8,401 nt of DNA from JAGLQA01 sp023135565 (GTDB taxonomy: Bacteria; Acidobacteriota; Aminicenantia; UBA2199). Of the stretch, positions 1-5,949 are shown piece after piece (the first letter of the stretch is position 1; every line of letters begins with the position of its first letter). The notes under the pieces were generated by a model that saw only the letters and a program-made list of their open reading frames with translations, searched no databases and had not been told where the DNA came from. The DNA lies in NCBI GenBank assembly GCA_030639305.1, contig DAOWCY010000267.1, positions 1 through 8,401 of the forward strand. The letters run 5' to 3'. The translations under genes were made by a program, and so were the position numbers.

Positions 1-62
1 AATATGTGTGATAACACACGCCATTTGGTTTTTTCTAAGTCTCTACTTCTTTCTTGATTCAT
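1..62 (-). CDS. Probable transposase, N-terminal 20 residues only
   Basis: An ATG at 62-60 on the minus strand opens a frame of 20 codons with no stop before the window edge. It starts MNQERSRDLEKTKWRVLSHI, a charged, helix-forming opening of the kind seen in helix-turn-helix transposases that begin with an E/R-rich segment followed by a (K/R)W..(I/L) core. An AAGGAG ribosome binding site lies at 69-74, six bases before the ATG. No catalytic residue is visible. The assignment rests mainly on its position just inside an IS-like terminal repeat. Any other small-protein start is possible. Confidence 0.45.
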   Translation of the reverse strand, partial: MNQERSRDLEKTKWRVLSHI

Positions 63-70
63 TTTTTACT

Positions 71-118
71 CCTTAAAATTGGTTTAAAAAAAGCTTAACT
101 AACTGTCCAATTTTAAGG
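71..118. repeat. Perfect 12-bp inverted repeat (71-82 / 107-118) in the IS end
   Basis: CCTTAAAATTGG at 71-82 is exactly mirrored by CCAATTTTAAGG at 107-118, with a 24-base loop. The outer arm is part of the IS terminal repeat. The inner arm contains the AAGG of the transposase ribosome binding site on the minus strand. A transcript entering the element from the flanking DNA would carry both arms and could fold to hide that site, a control known in several insertion sequences. That role here is inference. Confidence 0.6.
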
Positions 119-1634
119 GTCCATTATAACCTACCCCGGTAATACGGCCATTGTCACTTCCCGGATAGTGGGTTATGACCACCCTTTCCGCTTCGATAAG
201 AAAGAATTTAAGCACCAGCGCCTGACCCGGTTAAAATTATCTGAGATCGAGCAATTTGTTAAAGATTGGTATACAGTGCGCGTCGAAAACAAAAAGGACC
301 GGGAACTGAACGTGAAAGATTTGATCCGAATCCTGCGGGACGAAGATCACGAGGCCATCTTCGAACTGGCACAGAATCCGCTGCTGCTGGCTATCCTTGC
401 CTTAGTGCACCGCCTTGACACAGTATTACCCGACGAACGGGTGGTGCTTTACCAGAAATGCACGGAAACGCTTCTAAACACATGGCACTACTGGAAATAT
501 AAAGATGAAACAATAAAGCACAAAAACAAAACCGAGCGCCGCAACCGCCAGCGCATGGAAGCCATTGCCTATTGGATGCACATGCAGGGCGGCGGTGGGA
601 GAAGCCAGCGGGCAGTAGTTCCTTATGCGGCATTAAAGAATTTTTTGACATCTCACATCGAGAAAAACGAAAAATACCGGGCCAGCGACGACGCCCCCCA
701 GGATCTGAGTGAAGAGTTTTTGCAGTTTGTTAAGGAGCGGGCCGGGCTGCTCATCGAGATCGGCGATAACAAATATAGCTTTGTCCATCTAACTTTCCAG
801 GAGTACCTGACCGCGGCCTATATTACTACCAGCAGTGAAAAGGGTGGCATCCACGTTGCCTGGAACACAATCGAGGGATACATCTCGGACGACAGGTGGC
901 ATGAGGTGATCCGCCTTTTGATAGCCAAACTAAACTCCGACGAGAGCCAGGAGTTTTTTATCGAAAAAGTCCTTTCCGTTAAAAGAGACAGGCAAAACTT
1001 GACAAACTCGAGATTATTGGGCGGTTTGCTGTTGGACGGCATCGACCCGGCGGAAGCGCGCAAAAACGAGATATTCGAGCAGTTGCTCTATTCCGCCTGT
1101 AGAACAGTTAACATAGAACAATTAAGACCTATCACCGCCATGCTCGGCAATTGTTCATCGAAGGACGGCGACTGCGAAGAAAAAATGCAGCAGACGTTTC
1201 AAATCCTGTGGGCAGCCGCGGATGAAAAAGGAAAACTAAAATTACTACTCACCGCGGTTTGTTTGGACTGGCCGGAAGATAAAATCAGTAAGTTTGCCGG
1301 AGATTTCTTAACCGGAAAAGAACCTGAAATCGCCCTGTTCAAAATCTTCTTTATAGAAAAATCAAATCCCAAATATTTCCAATCCCTGGAGAAAAGTTTC
1401 GATTTACTCTGGCATACTCAGAATTATCTTTCTTTTTCATCTGAATTTGGAAACCTAATTGCCGCAGCGTTGTCAACTGTGATTACTCCCTTAGGAGAAA
1501 AATTTACCGCACAAAGAGCCTTTGAAAAAAAAATAGCAAACTTCGCTTTTTTAAATTTGGGTGGGCCATTCTTTTATTATTCATTAAATAGTTTATTTAT
1601 CGTTTATAATAGCAAAAACAACAATACGGATTTA

Positions 1635-1838
1635 AACCGGGAGCGGGCGCTGGAGCGGACGCGGGACCTGGAGCGGGACCTGGACCGGGAGCGGGACCGG
1701 GACCGGGAGCGGGACCTGGACCGGGAGCGGGACCTGGACCGGGAGCGGGACCTGGACCGGGCGCTGGAGCGGGACCTGGACCTGGACCGGGCGCTGGAGC
1801 GGGAGCGGGAGCGGGACCGGGACCGGGAGCGGGACCGG
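1635..1838 (+). repeat. 34-unit degenerate hexanucleotide coding repeat in the NACHT gene
   Basis: From 1635 to 1838 the reading frame is made entirely of 34 consecutive six-base units. The first codon of each unit is GAG, GAC, GCG, ACG or AAC and the second is always CGG or CTG. The product is a strictly alternating chain of E/D (sometimes A/T/N) and R/L, with dipeptides ER, DR, DL and AL. It is a sharp GC-rich island between AT-rich flanks (about 1500-1630 and 1841-1890). The array contains no stop codon in any of the six frames. Length change by whole units would keep the frame. Low-complexity repeats of this flavour occur in other bacterial STAND proteins (from memory, unverified). Confidence 0.95.
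1687..1713 (+). other. Predicted G-quadruplex motif 1 in the coding strand
   Basis: Five GGG tracts start at 1687, 1693, 1699, 1705 and 1711, each separated by a three-base loop (AGC or ACC). This meets the usual G3-N1-7 pattern with uniform short loops, which generally gives stable quadruplexes. It lies on the coding strand, so it would also be present in the mRNA. Formation in the cell is inference. Confidence 0.6.
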
Positions 1839-1839
1839 G
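1801..1839 (+). other. Predicted G-quadruplex motif 2 in the coding strand
   Basis: Seven GGG tracts occur at exact six-base spacing (1801, 1807, 1813, 1819, 1825, 1831, 1837), all with three-base loops. This is the densest G-tract cluster of the window and marks the downstream edge of the hexanucleotide array. It follows directly from the repeat unit composition, so it may be a by-product of the coding repeat and not a selected element. Confidence 0.6.
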
Positions 1840-2395
1840 CGCAAAATATTGTGGCATTACAAAAATTCTCTTTAGAACAAAAAAAAATTTTTTGGGAGAT
1901 CGTGTTGGGCAAGCCCGATTTGTACAGCCCCATTCTCGATATCTTATGCGATATCTTTGCTTTAAAACCCCGCCACCTGTGGTGGGAGGCGCTGCGGGTA
2001 GGTTTCCTGCCCAGGGTGCCCAAACGAATCACTCTCTTTGATGAGAGTAAATGGCAGCATGTGGAAAAGGCTTTCGAAGTTGACACTGCCGGTGAAACGG
2101 AAATATATTTGGCCGCATGGCAGCTTATTTTCGATTCCTGGCTTTATATTTTCGGTTACTACGAAAAACGGGAAGAATCGCTTTTTAAGAACCTGGCCCG
2201 GTTGACCGCAGACCACGACGCCCCGCCGCTGCGCATCGCCCACTGCATCCGCGACCTTGCCTACGGCGACGAAACCCGGACAAAAGACCTTGTCAAAATG
2301 GTACGATCTAAGGACCCGCGTTACCGGAAAATCTTCGAAACCTGTTACTGGCTCCCTACCCCGGAAGAAGCGGCCCGCGAAGCCCGAAAAAAATA

Positions 2396-2410
2396 GGAAC
2401 AAAGAGTTCC
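2396..2410. terminator. Short hairpin between convergent genes, possible weak terminator
   Basis: GGAAC at 2396-2400 pairs with GTTCC at 2406-2410 across a five-base loop. It sits immediately after the NACHT stop and before the end of the convergent toxin gene. The stem is only five pairs and no T-run follows on either strand, so termination activity is doubtful. Confidence 0.25.
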
Positions 2411-2423
2411 GGGAAAGAGGCGC

Positions 2424-2678
2424 TCAATCCCCATAATGAGTCCTGACCCGGATGATGAATACTTGCACCATCTCATTATTTATAGAATAAACAATCCTGT
2501 CTTTGTACGTAAGTCGCAAAGAATAAAATCCCTTTAACTCCCCTACCAGGGCTTTACCAATGTAAGGATTTTCAGCCAGTGAACGACAAACCTGTTTTGC
2601 TTTTTCCTTTAATTTTGGCGTTAATTTTTCTATATCTTTTTTTGCTTGCCTGGAAAAAGCCAACCTATATTTCTTCAC
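2424..2678 (-). CDS. RelE/ParE-superfamily toxin of a type II toxin-antitoxin pair
   Basis: This is an 84-residue basic protein with the compact RelE/ParE layout: a strand MKKYRLAFSRQAKKDIEKL, a helix rich in Lys (residues 20-36), ENPYIGKALVGELKGFYSLRL at 36-56, then RIVYSINNEMVQVFIIRVRTHYGD to the end. The last strand with R-V-R-x-H-Y is where RelE-type mRNA interferases and ParE-type gyrase poisons differ. The sequence alone does not settle which activity this has. It starts at GTG 2678 with GAGGAA seven bases upstream, and overlaps the antitoxin stop by 14 bases, so the two are translationally coupled. The promoter is that of the antitoxin. The length is normal for the family and no truncation is seen. 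Confidence 0.85.
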   Translation of the reverse strand: MKKYRLAFSRQAKKDIEKLTPKLKEKAKQVCRSLAENPYIGKALVGELKGFYSLRLTYKDRIVYSINNEMVQVFIIRVRTHYGD

Positions 2679-2925
2679 CGAAGACTTCCTCGAAGGTGAA
2701 CGAATCGCCCCTGTCCATTTCTGTTTTTGCCCTTTTCACGGAAGCGACAAATTCCTTATCCCTCGACAATTCGATAGATTCGAACAAGCTGTCCAATAAT
2801 TCTTTATCTATAAGAACAAAATTTTGCGTTTCTTTCACGATCACAACTCCGTCGGTTTGCACATCGACCATCTTGAATATCTGATCGAAATTCTTCCTGG
2901 CATATTCATAGGTTATTGCCTTCAT
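2665..2925 (-). CDS. Phd/YefM-family antitoxin
   Basis: This 86-residue protein opens MKAITYEYARKNFDQIF, the signature of the Phd/YefM DNA-binding domain. It continues with VVIVKETQNFVLIDKELLDSLFES (28-51). The acidic C-terminus (DRGDSFTFEEVFGEEI) is the part that usually wraps and neutralises the toxin. I chose ATG 2925 because GGAGG lies six bases upstream (2931-2935) and a strong promoter sits just beyond. A longer frame reaching back to 3075 would run through that promoter and is not family-like. An in-frame ATG at 2940 also exists but would lie at or before the predicted transcription start. It lies first in the operon, followed by the overlapping RelE/ParE toxin. Autorepression by the antitoxin or complex is typical of the family. 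Confidence 0.88.
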   Translation of the reverse strand: MKAITYEYARKNFDQIFKMVDVQTDGVVIVKETQNFVLIDKELLDSLFESIELSRDKEFVASVKRAKTEMDRGDSFTFEEVFGEEI

Positions 2926-2941
2926 TTTGGCCTCCAGCATA

Positions 2942-2970
2942 TATATAGGATTTATTTTACCGGTTGTCAA
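2942..2970 (-). promoter_or_regulatory. Sigma70-type promoter of the Phd/RelE operon
   Basis: On the minus strand a perfect -35 TTGACA (2970-2965) and a -10 TATATA (2947-2942) are separated by exactly 17 bases. Transcription would start near 2935, giving a leader of only about ten bases that begins at or next to the GGAGG site. A palindromic ACCGGT (2959-2964) lies inside the spacer, where a repressor would block polymerase. The operator role is a guess. Confidence 0.75.
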
Positions 2971-3060
2971 GTATTTTGCAGGATTTATGAATAATTTTTT
3001 GCCTTCGTCGGTAAATTGAAAGATTTCAAAAGAGAAGATTAAACCTGAACTCGAAAACGT

Positions 3061-3085
3061 TCGGTCAACCGGCAAAAAAGACCGA
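3061..3085. repeat. Inverted repeat TCGGTC / GACCGA in the divergent intergenic region
   Basis: TCGGTC (3061-3066) and GACCGA (3080-3085) form a six-pair stem around a 13-base A-rich loop. It lies between the divergent toxin-antitoxin operon and the AAA+ gene. The interval 2971-3202 otherwise holds AT-rich DNA with no gene that I can support and no convincing consensus promoter for the AAA+ gene. Confidence 0.3.
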
Positions 3086-3202
3086 CTTGTCTATTGAATT
3101 ATAAAACCATTTCGTATAAAATATCAATGTGTTGAAGATGAAGTGTTATCATCCGGTTCGGGTAACATGAAGTAATTATAACTATATAGTAGAGAAAATA
3201 TT

Positions 3203-4222
3203 ATGGCAACATCGGCGCAATTAAAAGCATTGGTTAAAAGTTTCGCGGACGGCGACGACGACCGCTTCTACACCTATGCGCTGCAAATTTCAGCCCATGA
3301 AGCCAGACTCGGTCACGGCAAATTGGCTCAAGAGCTGCGGGCTATTATCGATGCGGCCAGACAAAAAAAAGAAAAAATCGCCTTTTCACAGAAAACCATC
3401 CCTATCGCCCAACCCAAAGGGGAACTGGCAAATTTACTAACTGCTTCTTATCCCGATGTGCGCTTCACGGAGATGATCCTGCCCGCTTCGGTTTCCGGGC
3501 GGCTAAATAGGATAATCAAAGAGCAGCGGCAGATCGAAGCATTACAAAGCCACGGTCTTTCTCCCAGGAGAAAATTCCTGCTGCTGGGTCCTCCGGGGAC
3601 GGGGAAAACCATGACGGCTTCCGCTCTTGCCGGGGAACTGCGCCTGCCCCTATTTGTGATCCGGTTGGACGGCATCATAACGAAATTCATGGGCGAAACA
3701 TCGGCAAAACTGCGGCTTGTTTTCGATGCTATCAACCAGCACCGCGGCATATATTTATTCGACGAATTCGATTCTATCGGCACCACCCGCTCGTCCATAA
3801 ACAACGTGGGGGAAGTTCGCCGGATATTAAACAGCTTCCTGCAATTTATCGACCAGGATGAATCGAACAGCATGATACTGGCCGCCACCAACCACCCGGC
3901 GATCCTCGATTACGCCCTGTTTCGCCGTTTCGACGATGTGATCGAATACAGCCTGCCCGACGGGGACGAAAGGGCAAAACTTTTAGAAATCAAGTTAGGT
4001 GGTTTCTGCACCCCGGGGTTAGACATAAAAAAACTTGCCGGGGAATCGGTGGGCCTCAGTTATGCGGAGATAAGCCGCGCCTGTGAAGATTCTTTAAAAG
4101 AAACGATAATTAACAACCGGGAGCAGGTAACGCAAGAAATCGCCTCGCAGATGCTTGCGGAGAGGAAAAGGTACCACGACAAAATTTTTAACAATTCCCA
4201 ACAGATAGGAGATAGGAAATAA
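3203..4222 (+). CDS. AAA+ ATPase resembling IetA of the IetAS anti-phage system
   Basis: This is a 339-residue classic-clade AAA+ ATPase. An N-terminal helical segment (1-60, with GDDDRFYTYALQISAHEARLGHGKLAQEL) precedes the ATPase module. Walker A is GPPGTGKT (129-136, Lys135) and Walker B is IYLFDEFD (183-190, Glu188). Sensor-1 is in AATN (Asn230), the arginine fingers are RR at 241-242 in ALFRRFD, and sensor-2 lies in GLSYAEISRAC (285-294). All key residues are present, so it should hydrolyse ATP and probably form a hexamer. ATPases with this N-terminus are, from memory, paired with a downstream S8 (subtilisin) protease in the IetAS defence system. Here no protease follows, only a 29-codon remnant. 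The ATG has a weak GAGA site upstream. Alternatives are a cell-division or FtsH-like ATPase without its protease domain, or a general AAA chaperone. Confidence 0.85.
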   Translation: MATSAQLKALVKSFADGDDDRFYTYALQISAHEARLGHGKLAQELRAIIDAARQKKEKIAFSQKTIPIAQPKGELANLLTASYPDVRFTEMILPASVSGRLNRIIKEQRQIEALQSHGLSPRRKFLLLGPPGTGKTMTASALAGELRLPLFVIRLDGIITKFMGETSAKLRLVFDAINQHRGIYLFDEFDSIGTTRSSINNVGEVRRILNSFLQFIDQDESNSMILAATNHPAILDYALFRRFDDVIEYSLPDGDERAKLLEIKLGGFCTPGLDIKKLAGESVGLSYAEISRACEDSLKETIINNREQVTQEIASQMLAERKRYHDKIFNNSQQIGDRK

Positions 4223-4227
4223 GTGTA

Positions 4228-4317
4228 ATGGAGAATTCCCGTTTCAAACACCGGCATCTAATTTTATCGGACACATCGACCACCGAAAAACATTTACTAT
4301 TCACCGGCACAGTGTGA
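4228..4317 (+). pseudogene. 29-codon remnant, possibly the N-terminus of an S8 peptidase (IetS-like)
   Basis: This small frame begins five bases after the AAA+ stop and reads MENSRFKHRHLILSDTSTTE..., ending in TGA at 4315. The pattern F-K-H-x-H-L-x-L-x-D-T-x-x-T-E resembles, from memory, the opening of subtilisin-like peptidases encoded directly after such AAA+ genes. None of the Asp/His/Ser catalytic regions remain, and the next gene starts four bases later. I infer a deletion that removed almost the whole protease. It may instead be a genuine micro-protein or a leader that couples translation of the downstream gene. Confidence 0.4.
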
Positions 4318-4321
4318 ACAA

Positions 4322-4645
4322 ATGCCCAAAAAAAACTTTATACCGAATAAATTGAAACCCTGGCTCGAAGCAAGAAAACGATTCCGCCTTTCCCACACCC
4401 AAATCCAGATGGCCCGAGAATTAGGTCTGAATCCGAACAAATTCGACCAATTGGCAAACGATAAACAACAACCCTGGAAAATCCCATTACCGGCCTATAT
4501 CGAAAAACTCTATTTCAAGAGATTCAAAAAAACCAAACCGGAAAAAGTTCTCTCTATCGAACAATCGGTAAAAGAAACCCGCAAGAAAAAAGAAGAAAAG
4601 AAAAATAGAACAGGCGGAAAACAAACAACCGCAAAACCTGGATGA
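4322..4645 (+). CDS. Small conserved helix-turn-helix-like protein with Lys-rich tail
   Basis: This is a 107-residue basic protein. Residues 1-70 (PNKLKPWLEARKRFRLSHTQIQMARELGLNPNKFDQLAN..., then PWKIPLPAYIEKLYFKRF) match a widespread but unnamed family. From memory, its members carry the same RLS.AQIQMARELG core and PW..PLP.(Y/F)IE.LYFKRF segment. The core looks like a helix-turn-helix, so DNA or RNA binding is possible, but no function is established to my knowledge. Residues 70-107 are almost all Lys, Glu, Arg and Thr, and likely disordered. It follows the protease remnant by four bases and has no clear ribosome binding site, suggesting translational coupling within the AAA+ operon. Confidence 0.7.
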   Translation: MPKKNFIPNKLKPWLEARKRFRLSHTQIQMARELGLNPNKFDQLANDKQQPWKIPLPAYIEKLYFKRFKKTKPEKVLSIEQSVKETRKKKEEKKNRTGGKQTTAKPG

Positions 4646-4731
4646 TCCCGTTTAATCCCATAACAACCTACAACCTCATAACGATTCCTGACCCGGAAAG
4701 AGCAAAAAAATTAAAAAAACCAATAACACTA

Positions 4732-4760
4732 TTGCCTTTTATCAATTTTTATAGTATTAA
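4732..4760 (+). promoter_or_regulatory. Weak candidate promoter for the DUF1186 gene
   Basis: TTGCCT (4732-4737) and TATTAA (4755-4760) are 17 bases apart in an AT-rich, gene-free interval (4646-4817) before a very strong ribosome binding site. Each box matches only four of six consensus positions, so this is tentative. Confidence 0.25.
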
Positions 4761-4799
4761 TATGTTTTGTTTCCGAGAATTAACAGTAAACATTCGTCG

Positions 4800-4807
4800 A
4801 AAGGAGG
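4800..4807 (+). promoter_or_regulatory. Strong ribosome binding site fixing the DUF1186 start
   Basis: AAAGGAGG ends ten bases before ATG 4818. It is the strongest Shine-Dalgarno match on the plus strand and argues for this start over the in-frame ATG at 4767, which lies upstream of the site. Confidence 0.8.
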
Positions 4808-4817
4808 TATTAACCAA

Positions 4818-5666
4818 ATGGAAACCGCAGACATTTTAAAGGCTTTTGAAACCGTTGACGGCGTGTATAAACACTGCGAGGTAGATGAAGCTCTTAAACA
4901 ACAAAAAACCATAACTCCGCATTTGATCGAAATCCTCAAAAAAGTGCTCGTCAATCCCGGCAGCTTCGCCCGGGGGGAGAGTGATGACTATGCACATATA
5001 TATGCTGTCATGCTCTTAGGGTATTTCAGAGAAGCCGCCGCTCATGAAACCATTGTCAGGCTTTTCAGCTTCCCCGGTGAATTGCCCCACGTCATTTTTG
5101 GGGATATCGTCACCGAAGAGTTGAATAATATTCTCTATAGAACCGCCAATGGAAAAATCGACCTTATAAAATCCATGATCCTCGATACCAAGGTAAATGA
5201 ATACTGCCGTGCCGCGGCCATCGAATCCCTGGTATTTTTCGTTGTTTACGAGGAAATCGAGAGAGAAGAAGTTACCCGGTTTTTGGATTCTCTTTTCGAT
5301 CTTCTCTATAAAGAGGAATTCGTGTCGGAATTACTTTTCACATCGTCGGCAACCGCGGCACACAATATATTCCCTGAAGAACTAATGGATAAAGTGGATG
5401 AAGCTTACGAAGAGGGCTGCATAGCATCTTTTTTCGTATGCAGGGGAGATTTCGATACAGCCCTGAAAGATGGAAAAAAGAAGGTGCTCGAACAGACAAA
5501 ATCAAGATTAGAGAACCGCTATCCCGAGGATTTTCATGACTGGATGTCCTCCTGGTCTTGTTTTAAGGCCGATAATAGGATTACCGGCACAGGTAGTAAA
5601 ATATTGTACACTGCCGGCGAAAAAAACAAACAGAAAAGAGCAAGAAAAAAAAGAAAGAAAAAATAG
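4818..5666 (+). CDS. DUF1186-family protein with lysine-rich C-terminus
   Basis: This is a 282-residue, mostly helical protein. The DUF1186 signature runs through residues 57-140: DDYAHIYAVMLLGYFREAAAHETIVRLFSFPGE, then GDIVTEELNNILYRTANG, then VNEYCRAAAIESLVF. This is a HEAT-like succession of paired helices. Members of the family have no defined biochemical role that I know of. Many end in a SEC-C zinc motif (CxCxSGKKxKxCC-like). Here that motif is absent, and the protein ends in a very basic tail (about 268-282, mostly K/R) that could bind nucleic acid or be unstructured. The start is ATG 4818 by virtue of the ribosome binding site. It is separated from the HTH-like gene by 172 bases, so it is probably a separate transcription unit. 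Confidence 0.82.
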   Translation: METADILKAFETVDGVYKHCEVDEALKQQKTITPHLIEILKKVLVNPGSFARGESDDYAHIYAVMLLGYFREAAAHETIVRLFSFPGELPHVIFGDIVTEELNNILYRTANGKIDLIKSMILDTKVNEYCRAAAIESLVFFVVYEEIEREEVTRFLDSLFDLLYKEEFVSELLFTSSATAAHNIFPEELMDKVDEAYEEGCIASFFVCRGDFDTALKDGKKKVLEQTKSRLENRYPEDFHDWMSSWSCFKADNRITGTGSKILYTAGEKNKQKRARKKRKKK

Positions 5667-5949
5667 ATTTTTCCCGTTTATGATTGCAATTATTTTCCCG
5701 GTATTATATATTATTATACTATATACTATCAAATGCTGCGTCAATCTTGAAATGACGAGTAAACAGAAGTTTTGATCAAGACTTTTCATGAGCGATACGA
5801 CTGGGGAAAAGTTAATCGATCTTCGCAGGCTGTATCCATTATCTCATAACGACATCACTTTTCCTGCTGTTAATCCAACAACGTTAGCTATCCGTACATA
5901 GGCCCCAGGACGCGGTGGCCACCTGGACAATTAAAACCGGCAGGTGATT
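5667..5949. other. Gene-poor interval between DUF1186 and the TumE gene
   Basis: This contains a very AT-rich stretch (5695-5735), no clear terminator, and a 37-codon frame at 5788-5901 (MSDTTGEKLIDLRRLYPLSH...) that has no ribosome binding site and that I do not recognise. Its distal part is the palindrome-rich segment described separately. No tRNA or other known RNA was seen. Confidence 0.5.
5901..5946. mobile_element. Palindrome-rich segment resembling an IS21-family end (relic)
   Basis: The segment contains the perfect ten-base palindrome GGTGGCCACC (5914-5923), CCAGG/CCTGG arms (5905-5909 and 5922-5926) and CACCTG/CAGGTG arms (5920-5925 and 5941-5946), followed by AATTAAAACCGG. IS21-family ends often carry several GGTGGCCAC(C) plus ACCGG repeats (from memory). 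No IstA or IstB gene is present, so if real this is only a remnant. It ends immediately before the TumE stop codon. Confidence 0.3.

Larger units (their letters stand above)
1..123 (-). mobile_element. Insertion sequence, 5' end only (IS3-like terminal repeat), continues off the left edge
   Basis: On the minus strand a terminal sequence TGGACCCTTAAAATTGGACA runs inward from about 123. It is followed after a leader by a ribosome binding site and a basic reading frame that leaves the window. The TG...CA ends and the GGACCC/TTGGACA composition resemble IS3-family terminal repeats (family resemblance from memory). The NACHT coding homology to the right begins within about ten bases of this end, as expected if the element landed in that gene. 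No target duplication can be checked because the other end lies outside. It could instead be a relic or a different IS family with similar ends. Confidence 0.55.
126..2396 (+). pseudogene. NACHT/STAND NTPase, 5'-truncated by the IS (P-loop and Walker B missing)
   Basis: NACHT proteins are STAND ATPases used in animal innate immunity and in bacterial anti-phage defence, where an N-terminal effector is triggered by a C-terminal sensor. Here the frame is open from 117. Homology begins ITYPGNTAIVTSRIVGYD, the NACHT sensor-1 strand and its Arg, so the upstream effector, GxxGxGKS and DD/DE motifs are absent. Counting from a GTG at 168 (742 codons), NPLLLAILALVHR at 70-82, the helix ERVVLYQKCTETLLNTW at 90-106 and YSFVHLTFQEYLTAAYI at 203-219 are classic NACHT C-terminal landmarks. 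A helical, repeat-like sensor region follows. Residues 490-557 are a dipeptide repeat encoded by a hexanucleotide array. The GTG has no convincing ribosome binding site, and I read the gene as inactivated. A short product lacking ATPase function cannot be excluded. The lack of stops over 2.2 kb implies the disruption is recent. Confidence 0.85.

Noticed and set aside
5..19. GTGTG-ATAA-CACAC motif resembling a CRP/FNR-type site
   Set aside because: It lies within the probable transposase frame, and one five-base stem is not enough to claim a regulator site.
1597..2086. Several minus-strand frames over the repeat encoding Pro/Gly/Ala, Arg/Ser or Pro/Val chains
   Set aside because: They exist only because the hexanucleotide array has no stops in any frame; the plus-strand frame continues NACHT-gene coding on both sides and they lack ribosome binding sites.
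2579..2884. Plus-strand frame of about 100 codons opposite the toxin and antitoxin genes
   Set aside because: Antisense shadow of two well-supported overlapping genes.
2926..3075. 50-residue N-terminal extension of the antitoxin
   Set aside because: It would cross a near-consensus promoter and GGAGG site, and the Phd/YefM family begins at the MKAIT methionine.
3448..3891. 147-codon minus-strand frame inside the AAA+ gene
   Set aside because: Shadow of a gene with clear Walker A, Walker B and arginine-finger motifs.
4642..4839. 65-codon plus-strand frame between the HTH-like and DUF1186 genes
   Set aside because: No family resemblance and no ribosome binding site; it overlaps the strong AAAGGAGG site of the next gene.
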